A stretch of 64,000 nt of DNA, taken from the NCBI GenBank assembly GCA_021816775.1, contig JAKAXA010000015.1, positions 1 through 64,000 on the forward strand, in the 5' to 3' direction. Positions 57,666 to 64,000 of this stretch are shown here, one piece after another (the first letter of the stretch is position 1; each line of letters starts with the position of its first letter). Under the pieces are notes generated by a model, which was not told the origin of the DNA, ran no database searches, and saw nothing but the letters and a program-made list of their open reading frames with translations. This DNA is from Pseudomonadota bacterium (GTDB lineage Bacteria; Pseudomonadota; Gammaproteobacteria; Steroidobacterales; Steroidobacteraceae). Made by a program: the position numbers and the translations under genes.

Positions 57666-58637
57666 ATGCCTCTGACCGCCGAGCCGCACGCCGGCGCAAA
57701 CCGCTCGCGCTGGGCACGATTGCTCTCGCCGCGCTACTGGCCGACGTGGATGGCTCTCGGGACGCTGCGCCTGCTCGCGCTGCTGCCCTTCCCGGTGCAA
57801 CTTGCGATCGGGCGCGCGCTCGGGGCGCTTTTGCGCCGCCTGCCCGTGCGCTTCGTGAGCATTGCCCGCCGCAACATCGACCTGTGCCTGCCGGAGCTGC
57901 AGCACGCCGACCGCGAGCGCCTGCTCGATCGGCACTTCGCGAGCCTGGGCATCGCGCTCATGGAGATCGCGCTCGCCTGGTGGGGCCCGGTGGCGCGGCT
58001 GCGGGAGATGGCGCAGGTCGAGGGCCTCGAGCACGTGCGCGAGGCGCTCGGGCGCGGGCGCGGCGTCATACTGCTGACGGCGCACTTCACGCCGCTCGAG
58101 ATCGGCGGGCGGATTCTCTCGGCGATATTCCCGATCAACGTTCTGTACCGCCCGACCAAGAACGAGGCTCTCGCCTACATGCAGAGCCAGTGCCGCAGCC
58201 GCAACGGCGGACGGGCCATCCGCCGCGATGACATCCGCTCGATGGTCGCGGTATTGAAGAACAACGAGTGCGTATGGTTCGCGCCCGACCAGAGCTATCG
58301 GAAAAAGGGCGCTGAGATGGTGCCGCTGTTCGGCATCCCGGCTGCGACCAACACCGCCACGTCCCGGATCGCGCGCCTGACCGGCGCCGCCGTCCTGCCC
58401 TATTTCATCGAGCGCCTGCCCGGCGCCGGCGGCTACCGCCTGGTCATTCTGCCGCCGATGGAGAACTTCCCGAGCGACTCCCCGTGCGCGGACGCCGCGC
58501 GGTTTCATCGGCTGATCGAGCAGCACGTGCGTGCCGTTCCCGATCAGTACCTGTGGATTCACCGCCGGTTCAAGGGGCTGAGCGCGGATTATCCCGATTA
58601 CTACCGCAAAGCGGCTCCTGTCAACGTTCAGAGCTGA
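57666..58637 (+). CDS. LpxL/HtrB-family lipid A acyltransferase
   Basis: Inner-membrane acyltransferase of 323 residues that adds a secondary acyl chain to lipid A. A hydrophobic N-terminal helix (WMALGTLRLLALLPFPVQLAIG) is followed by the catalytic HxxxxE-type motif in LLTAHFTPLEIGGR near residue 140. Further conserved segments are VLYRPTKNEALAYMQSQCRSRNGG, FAPDQSYRKKGAEMVPLFGIPAATNTATSR and YLWIHRRFKG. It is a stand-alone gene. Confidence 0.92.
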   Translation: MPLTAEPHAGANRSRWARLLSPRYWPTWMALGTLRLLALLPFPVQLAIGRALGALLRRLPVRFVSIARRNIDLCLPELQHADRERLLDRHFASLGIALMEIALAWWGPVARLREMAQVEGLEHVREALGRGRGVILLTAHFTPLEIGGRILSAIFPINVLYRPTKNEALAYMQSQCRSRNGGRAIRRDDIRSMVAVLKNNECVWFAPDQSYRKKGAEMVPLFGIPAATNTATSRIARLTGAAVLPYFIERLPGAGGYRLVILPPMENFPSDSPCADAARFHRLIEQHVRAVPDQYLWIHRRFKGLSADYPDYYRKAAPVNVQS

Positions 58638-58765
58638 GCGTTGCGGTGTGTACGGCCGGGTGTCGGCCGGAGAATCGCTGCGGCCAGAAGCTGCGCACAT
58701 GCCCCGAACCGGCTGACAGCGACGCGATGCCGCCCTTGCCGCTCGTGCACACCTGAGGAAGCACC

Positions 58766-59998
58766 ATGAGCCCGATCCTGATCACGAACGCCAGAATCTT
58801 CGACGGCGACAGCGCCGACTGTCCGGACGGCATGCACGTGCTCATCGAGCAGGGGCAGATCCGGGAGGTCTGCTCCCGGCCGATCAAAGCGGTCAACGCG
58901 AGCGTCATCGACATCGGCGGGCGCACGCTGATGCCCGGGCTCATCGACGCACACGTCCACGCCTACGGTTGTGACGTCAACGTGCAGAAGATCGAGCTCG
59001 CCGGCGACGCCTACCGGGCCGCCTATGCCGCGCGGATGCTCGGCTTCGCGCTGGACTGCGGATTTACGACCGTCAGGGACGTCGGCGGCGGCGATTACAG
59101 TCTCTGGCGCGCCATCCAGGACGGCCTGGTCCGCGCTCCGCGCTTCTACTACGCGGGCAAGATGCTCTCCATGACCGGCGGTCACGGGGATCTGCGCACG
59201 ATGGCCGAAGCGCACCACGAGTACTGCCAGTGCGCCGCCGGCCAGTCGCTGTGCGTCATCGTCGATGGCCTCGATGAGTGCATCAAGGCCACCCGCGAGC
59301 AGCTGCGCCGCGGCGCGCACTGCATCAAGATCATGGGCTCGGGCGGGGTCGCCTCGCCGACCGACCCGATCTGGATGAACCAGTATCGCGAGGACGAGAT
59401 CCGCGCGATCGTCAACGAAACGACGGAGCGGCGCACGTACACGACCGCTCACTGTCATCCGGCGAGCGCCGTTCGCCGCTGCGTCGAATTCGGCGTGCGC
59501 TGCATCGAGCACGGCACACTGATCGATGAGGCGACCGCCGCCTTCGTCGCGAGCAAGGGCGCGTTCGTCGTGCCCACCATGGCCATCATCTTCGCGCTCA
59601 TCGAGAGCGGCAAGCAGCTCGGCTTTCCGCCGCAGAGTCTGGAAAAGGCCCAGGTCGCCTACGAGTGCGCGCTGAACGGCATGGAATCGATGCGCCGGGC
59701 GGGCGTGAGCATGGGATTCGGCACCGACCTGCTCGGTCAGACGCACGTGCAGCAGTGCCGCGAGTTCACGATCCGCCGGGAAGTCTTCACCCCGGTAGAG
59801 ATCCTGCGCCAGGCGACCTCGGTCAACGCCGCGATCCTGCAGGAGCAGGGACGGTTGGGCTGCATCAAACCCGGTGCGCACGCGGATCTGCTGGTCGTCG
59901 ACGGCGATCCGCTCACCGACATCGAGCTGCTCGCCGCCAACGGACGGCACCTGCGGCTCATCATGCGGGCGGGAGATCTGCTGCGCAACGACCTGTAA
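58766..59998 (+). CDS. Amidohydrolase family protein (Xaa-Pro dipeptidase/imidazolonepropionase-like)
   Basis: Metal-dependent hydrolase of 410 residues. Metal-site motifs are GLIDAHVHAYG near residue 58, the lysine in GAHCIKIMGSGGV, AHCHPASAV, CIEHGTLID, and the aspartate in GFGTDLLG. The lysine ligand and spacing suit the binuclear amidohydrolases that split N-acyl amino acids or Xaa-Pro-type dipeptides. There is no signal peptide. ATG at 58766 with GAGGAAG before it. Substrate unknown. Confidence 0.88.
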   Translation: MSPILITNARIFDGDSADCPDGMHVLIEQGQIREVCSRPIKAVNASVIDIGGRTLMPGLIDAHVHAYGCDVNVQKIELAGDAYRAAYAARMLGFALDCGFTTVRDVGGGDYSLWRAIQDGLVRAPRFYYAGKMLSMTGGHGDLRTMAEAHHEYCQCAAGQSLCVIVDGLDECIKATREQLRRGAHCIKIMGSGGVASPTDPIWMNQYREDEIRAIVNETTERRTYTTAHCHPASAVRRCVEFGVRCIEHGTLIDEATAAFVASKGAFVVPTMAIIFALIESGKQLGFPPQSLEKAQVAYECALNGMESMRRAGVSMGFGTDLLGQTHVQQCREFTIRREVFTPVEILRQATSVNAAILQEQGRLGCIKPGAHADLLVVDGDPLTDIELLAANGRHLRLIMRAGDLLRNDL

Positions 59999-60112
59999 CT
60001 GCGCGCGCCGCGGGCGCCGGCCCGGCGAAGTGCGTCCGGCGCCGCGCCAGCGGCGCGCGGCTCCGGAACGCCGCATCACAATGTCATCCGGTTCGATCCC
60101 GGGGAGAGACGC

Positions 60113-60571
60113 ATGTCGACCCACACCGCCACGATAGAATGGAGCCGCGGCTCGCAGCCGTTCCTCGACCGCAGGTACTCGCGCGCCCACGTATGGAAGT
60201 TCGATGGAGGGGCGGTCATCGAGGCGTCGAGCTCCCCCCATGTCGTGCGCGAGCCGTTCTCTGTCGCGGCCAACGTGGATCCGGAAGAAGCGTTTGTCGC
60301 CGCCCTCTCGAGCTGTCACATGCTTGGATTTCTCAGCATCGCCGCTGCGGCCGGCTATTGCGTGGACTCGTACCGCGACGAGGCGGCCGGCCACATGAGG
60401 CGCAACGCCGCGGGGCACGAGTGGATCAACCGCGTCGAGCTGCAGCCGCGCGTCGTGTTCTCGGGGTCGAAGCGACCCGACGCGGCAGCGCTCGCGCACA
60501 TGCACCACGAAGCGCACGCGAGTTGCTTCATCGCGAACTCCGTGCGCACCGAGGTCGTCGTCCGCGACTAG
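60113..60571 (+). CDS. OsmC-family peroxidase-like protein
   Basis: OsmC-fold protein of 152 residues. The two redox cysteines are in ALSSCHMLGFLSIAAAAGY near residue 68 and HASCFIANSVRTEV near residue 143. FSVAANVDPEEAFVAALSSCHM is the family core. The ATG at 60113 follows GGGGAGAGACGC. It is distinct from the Ohr subfamily gene at 9.9 kb. It is convergent with the decayed iminopeptidase. Confidence 0.9.
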   Translation: MSTHTATIEWSRGSQPFLDRRYSRAHVWKFDGGAVIEASSSPHVVREPFSVAANVDPEEAFVAALSSCHMLGFLSIAAAAGYCVDSYRDEAAGHMRRNAAGHEWINRVELQPRVVFSGSKRPDAAALAHMHHEAHASCFIANSVRTEVVVRD

Positions 60572-61174
60572 CGGGGCGATCGTCAGTCCGTTGGCCAGGG
60601 CATCGCGCCAGAGAGCCTGCCCTCGTCGGAACCGGCATTCGGTTGTAGAGAGGCAGGCAGACGTCCATGTACTCCTGCAGGGACTGCTCATCCGGCTCCG
60701 TCCAGAATCTCTCCGCCACTTCGCGCGCCCTCTCACCGCCGCGCTCCCGCATCAGCGCCACGGTGCTCGAGATGTGCAGCCGCGCCGTCGTGGAGGAGAG
60801 GATCAGCCGGGACGGATGGTCCGGAAACTGCGCCGCGTACGACCTGACCACCCTGCCGCCGAAGGAATTCCCGTAGACCACCGGCTTGCTGATTCCCAAC
60901 CGGTCGCAGAGCTCCTTCACCTCCTGCCCCACTGCGCACGGGTCCAGGACTCGCTCCCGCCCGGGGAGCGTCCGTTACCCCGGTGATCCAGGTCAACGAC
61001 CTGGTGGTGGTCGGCGAAGCGGTCGAAATACGGCCGCAGGGTCGTGTGATCAAAACCGGGTCCGCCGTGCATGACGATGAGCGTCTCACGGGTTTCCATA
61101 TGATCGCCCGCCATCGCCAGTTGCGCGCCCACCGTGTCGAAGAACAGTCGCGCACGGTTGATGTCGATATACAT
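60528..61174 (-). pseudogene. Proline iminopeptidase-like alpha/beta hydrolase, frameshifted and truncated
   Basis: The first frame from the ATG at 61174 reads METRETLIVMHGGPGFDHTTLRPYFD and DHRGNGRSPGGSESWTRAQWG, the oxyanion and N-terminal regions of proline iminopeptidases. The second frame continues QEVKELCDRLGISKPVVYGNSFGGRVVRSYAA, with the nucleophile serine in GNSFGG. The shift is at a run of four G on the minus strand (60927-60930), where one missing G would restore the frame. Homology stops near 60632, before the catalytic Asp and His, so the end is also lost. Confidence 0.8.
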
Positions 61175-61600
61175 ATCAGGTCTTCCGCCGCTCGCTGTCA
61201 CGATACCGGAGTCCCGTGTGCCGCCCTGACACCGGACTGACCGAATGGCGAGCGTACGGCATCGGTTGCAAGGCATTGCGCCTGCGGCACCCTGCATCGA
61301 TCGGGCGCAGACTGCTCGTGATCTCTGCCTCGCCAGGCTCCGTCGATCGATCCGACCGCCGGCACCACCGCGACAGACGGCGATACGGCCGTGAGGTTGC
61401 ACAAGCCCCGGCGGACGGGATTGACGATCGCCCAACCGCAGGCGCAGGCCATGACGACGCCATCCGCGCGATCCGCCGGCGACAGGCCGGAGGTGAACAG
61501 GAGGGGCGCGCCGCAGCAGCGCCTGTCAATGTCAGCAGCGCAATCCCCGATGCCGCATCACCCGATAGCATGCCGATCGGGTGACGCTGTCGGCCGAGGC
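61175..61600. other. Stretch without a supported gene
   Basis: About 425 bases between the iminopeptidase remnant and the sulfotransferase gene. Overlapping frames on both strands show no motifs. One minus-strand frame around 61270-61500 has hydrophobic runs but no good start, and may be decayed coding sequence. Confidence 0.4.
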
Positions 61601-63709
61601 TCACCCTGTGCGCGCATCTGACGACAGGACTTCAAAGCGCACGAGCGCCTCTTTGAGGGGCCCCAGCCACGGCTCGAAGTGGTGCCATTGATCGATTCCC
61701 GCCCGACTGATGGGCTGACGGACCTGCTCGGAGCTCGGGCTATGGACGGCCCGCTCGGTCTTGTAGAACTCGAGACACGCGGGCTCGGGATTCAGACCGC
61801 AGAACTCCAGCATGCGCTGCACGCCCGCTGGTAGATCCGCGACGAGCTCCTCGTGCTGCACCCGCAAGATTTTCCCAGGCAGCACGGCCTCCCAATGGCG
61901 CATGAGCTGCAGATACATGCGGTAGTAGCGCGCGATATCGTCAAAATGATACGCAAACTCAGGACCGGATTTGGAGGGGAACAGCTGCTTGAAATTGCTG
62001 AAGCAGCATGCCATTGGCTCCCGGCGCGCGTCGATGATCCGGGAATTCGGCAGAATCAGCTGAATGAGCCCCAGGTCGCGGAAGTTGTTCGGCCATTTAT
62101 CGACGAAGAACGGCTTGCCGTGACGGTACGCGCGCGTTTCCCGGATGTACTCTTCCCCGAGGCGCGCGCAGTCCTCTCTGGTGAGTTCCGCGAGCACGCC
62201 CGGATAGCGCGGGTTGTCGGGCGGCCGGGTGCGGTCGTGCAGACCGTAGACCAGGTGCGGGATGTTCGCCAACTCCATGGTTCCCTCCACCTGGGAGTGC
62301 GAGGCGAGAATCTGCTCGATCAGAGTCGATCCGGCGCGGGGCAGTCCGACGACGAAAATCGGCGCCGCATCCGGATAACCCCAACCCTCGCGGGCCGCGA
62401 AGAATTCCCGTGTGCAGGTGACAGTCTGAAGCCGCGCAAGGGTCTCGAGGAACTCGGGGCTGTAGCGGGATTCCCGCTTCCTCAGCGCGTTGCCACGCTC
62501 GTAATATTGAAATGACCTGCCGTACTCGCCCCGATCCTCGAGCGCCTTGCCGAGCGCGAAGGACAGGTGACAGCGATCCACGGGGGCCGTTCGCGCATCT
62601 GCCTCGGCACGGATCATCTGATCGAGTTCGGCCTGCTCGAAACGATACGTTTTGAGGTTGGCGAGGCTCCAGTAGGCATCCCCATGACCCGGACGAGCGG
62701 CCGCCGCCGCTCGATAGGACTTGATCGCCTCGCCGGTTCGGCCCAACGTCTTGAGCGCGTGACCGATGGCCAGATGCAGCTCGGCGTCGTCGGGCGTTTG
62801 GCTCAACAGCTTCCGGTACTCAGGCAGAGCCCGTTCGTACTCTCCGAGGCGGGCGCTCGCCGTCGCGTGCGCCATGAGATATTCGCGGTTGCCGGGATCG
62901 ACCGCGAGCAGCTTTTCAAGTTCCTGCCGCGCACGGAGATGCTTCTTGCGCCCCAATAAGGCGATGGCGTACTCGTAACGGGCGGCATGGTAGTCAGGCG
63001 CCATGCCGAGCACTCTCTCCAGAAGCATCTCCGCGTCAGACGTTCCGTCGTGCGTCATCGCAATGCGCGCCAGCAGACGCATGCCTTCAATATGATCGCC
63101 GTGGGCCTGGAGGTGATGGCGCACCAGGTGCTCGGCGGCACGAATCTCGCCGTCCGCGAACATGCCGAGCGCTGCCCTGATCTCGTTGGGCAGCCTCTCC
63201 AGTCGCGCAGACAGCCGCGCCGCCTCGGCAGCCTCATTCAGCCGCCCGGTCACGCGATACAGGCTGGCCAGCGCCTTGCAGCTCACCGGCAGATATGGGT
63301 TCAGCGCCACGGCTTGCGAGAATGCAGCAATCGCGGGTTCGGTGCGCTGCAGCGCCAGGCAGCACAGGCCGCGCTCCTCGAACAATCGTCCGTAGTTCGG
63401 GTGGTGACGCTGCAGCGCCTCGAGCACCTCGAGCGCATCCGCGACCCGGTCAAGGAAGCGCAATCCGACCGCAAGAACGTAGAGGATGTCCCGATTTTCC
63501 GGATGTTGCGCGCGCAATGCGAGCGCCGTTTCGCACGCAGCGGAGAGTTCCTGGCGCTGCAGCTGCGCCCAGATGCCGCCGACCTTTGTCGCAAGGTCAG
63601 CTCCTCCGGATCCCGCAAGGCGTGGAGGTCCCGATTCTGGCGTACGGTAGGCACTCAAGCGTCGTTGCCCTTGCAATTCGGCGTGGAACCAACGGCCCCC
63701 GGCGGTCAC
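61601..63709 (-). CDS. TPR-repeat sulfotransferase
   Basis: Protein of about 702 residues. The first two thirds are TPR-like helical repeats, for example AAFSQAVALNPYLPVSCKALASLYRVTGRLNEA and MLLERVLGMAPDYHAARYEYAIALLGR. The C-terminal third is a sulfotransferase: the PAPS loop is in FVVGLPRAGSTLIEQILASHSQ and the 3'-phosphate site in RIIDARREPMACCFSNFKQLF. The start is uncertain: the GTG at 63709 is the first reasonable choice after the adjacent gene's stop, while the frame stays open to 63991. Target of sulfation unknown. Confidence 0.85.
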   Translation of the reverse strand: MTAGGRWFHAELQGQRRLSAYRTPESGPPRLAGSGGADLATKVGGIWAQLQRQELSAACETALALRAQHPENRDILYVLAVGLRFLDRVADALEVLEALQRHHPNYGRLFEERGLCCLALQRTEPAIAAFSQAVALNPYLPVSCKALASLYRVTGRLNEAAEAARLSARLERLPNEIRAALGMFADGEIRAAEHLVRHHLQAHGDHIEGMRLLARIAMTHDGTSDAEMLLERVLGMAPDYHAARYEYAIALLGRKKHLRARQELEKLLAVDPGNREYLMAHATASARLGEYERALPEYRKLLSQTPDDAELHLAIGHALKTLGRTGEAIKSYRAAAAARPGHGDAYWSLANLKTYRFEQAELDQMIRAEADARTAPVDRCHLSFALGKALEDRGEYGRSFQYYERGNALRKRESRYSPEFLETLARLQTVTCTREFFAAREGWGYPDAAPIFVVGLPRAGSTLIEQILASHSQVEGTMELANIPHLVYGLHDRTRPPDNPRYPGVLAELTREDCARLGEEYIRETRAYRHGKPFFVDKWPNNFRDLGLIQLILPNSRIIDARREPMACCFSNFKQLFPSKSGPEFAYHFDDIARYYRMYLQLMRHWEAVLPGKILRVQHEELVADLPAGVQRMLEFCGLNPEPACLEFYKTERAVHSPSSEQVRQPISRAGIDQWHHFEPWLGPLKEALVRFEVLSSDARTG

Positions 63710-63788
63710 AGACTGTGGAATGCGATGCGGATCGGGTACGAACCGCCTCGCAGAACCACATGCGACGGGAGAGCCGGCCGCGAAGAAC

Positions 63789-64000
63789 TTACGATTTGTC
63801 GGGCTTGATGTCCATGCCGGGACGCTTGCAGGTGTGCTGGCCGAGCCCTGCGGTGACGATCGCAATCCTGGGGTGACTGGCAGTCGGGCCGGATCGAGGC
63901 GTCGCCTGCTGGACGCGTTCGACATGTGTGAGCAGCCTCGGGCGCGCAATCGGGGCGGGAACTTCGAGCCACACGAGCGGCGGCAACCCATCTCGCAAGC
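63789..64000 (-). CDS. C-terminal end of an unidentified gene running off the window
   Basis: An open frame on the minus strand enters from beyond the window end and stops at 63789. The visible 69 residues end VTAGLGQHTCKRPGMDIKPDKS. I do not recognise the family. It lies upstream of and co-directional with the sulfotransferase gene. Because it overlaps the 5'-extended frame of that gene, it favours the shorter sulfotransferase start. Confidence 0.4.
   Translation of the reverse strand, partial: LRDGLPPLVWLEVPAPIARPRLLTHVERVQQATPRSGPTASHPRIAIVTAGLGQHTCKRPGMDIKPDKS

Noticed and set aside
57380..57675. A cysteine-rich frame (about nine cysteines in its last 70 residues) ending 10 bases into the LpxL-type gene
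   Set aside because: There is no ATG or GTG in a sensible place, no ribosome binding site, and cysteine codons are expected at this GC content. It could be revisited if relatives conserve it.
61175..61600. A possible small exported protein on the minus strand between the iminopeptidase remnant and the sulfotransferase
   Set aside because: Hydrophobic runs appear in two different frames with no good start and no recognisable family, so it cannot be supported as a gene.

Overview
The window is GC-rich and gene-dense, with mostly single-copy chromosomal genes on both strands. The gene content points to a gammaproteobacterium: ppsR/ppsA, orn/rsgA, dnaX-ybaB-recR beside the 4.5S RNA gene, dapA followed by a BamC-like lipoprotein gene, gcvR-bcp-phoH-bepA, a full Mla system and lpxL. 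The high GC content, the SUF system with SufU and SufT, and a TPR sulfotransferase would fit the Xanthomonadales/Nevskiales/Steroidobacterales neighbourhood. That placement is inference from gene content; there is no rRNA in the window to test it.

Layout. 1-7.6 kb is housekeeping: PEP synthase and its regulator, oligoribonuclease, RsgA, and a replication/repair operon with the SRP RNA. 7.7-10.4 kb is a metal and stress block: a Tat-exported cupredoxin, a CueR-like MerR regulator, a GDT1-family cation transporter and Ohr. 10.5-15.5 kb holds a large DUF748/AsmA-like envelope protein and a reductase/racemase pair. 15.5-18.7 kb is an accessory patch: a collapsed vapBC pair, then an intact-looking hipBA pair framed by a 14-bp direct repeat. 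One copy of that repeat is the 3' end of tRNA-Ser(GGA). 18.8-22.7 kb carries a BamC-like lipoprotein, dapA, gcvR, bcp and phoH. 22.8-28.4 kb is an outer-membrane maintenance block: BepA, MlaA and MlaFEDCB. 28.4-36.1 kb has a class I aldolase and the SUF Fe-S operon (regulator, B, C, D, S, U, T, Rieske) behind a palindromic promoter/operator.

36.4-42.3 kb holds an exported unknown protein, an exported amidase, an EAL protein with a degenerate GGDEF domain and a small co-transcribed partner, and an ANTAR protein with a receiver domain that lacks its phosphoacceptor. 42.8-51.1 kb is a sugar-acid catabolic region: a GntR/FCD regulator divergent from an IlvD/Edd pentonate/hexonate dehydratase, and an operon of lactonase, KDGal kinase, KDPGal aldolase, Na+/sugar symporter and a small membrane protein. 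Together these make an oxidative galactose-type route apart from the first dehydrogenase. A DUF1348-TetR pair with its own perfect operator sits inside this region. 51.2-64 kb holds a UDP-glucuronate 4-epimerase, a DMT exporter, HD-GYP and HDOD proteins, a Cys/Met-metabolism PLP enzyme, an LpxL-type acyltransferase, an amidohydrolase, OsmC, a decayed proline iminopeptidase and a TPR sulfotransferase.

I found no CRISPR array, transposase, integrase or rRNA. The most informative non-routine signal is the tRNA-Ser-associated hipBA segment with its att-like repeats. I do not see a clearly new multi-gene defence system.
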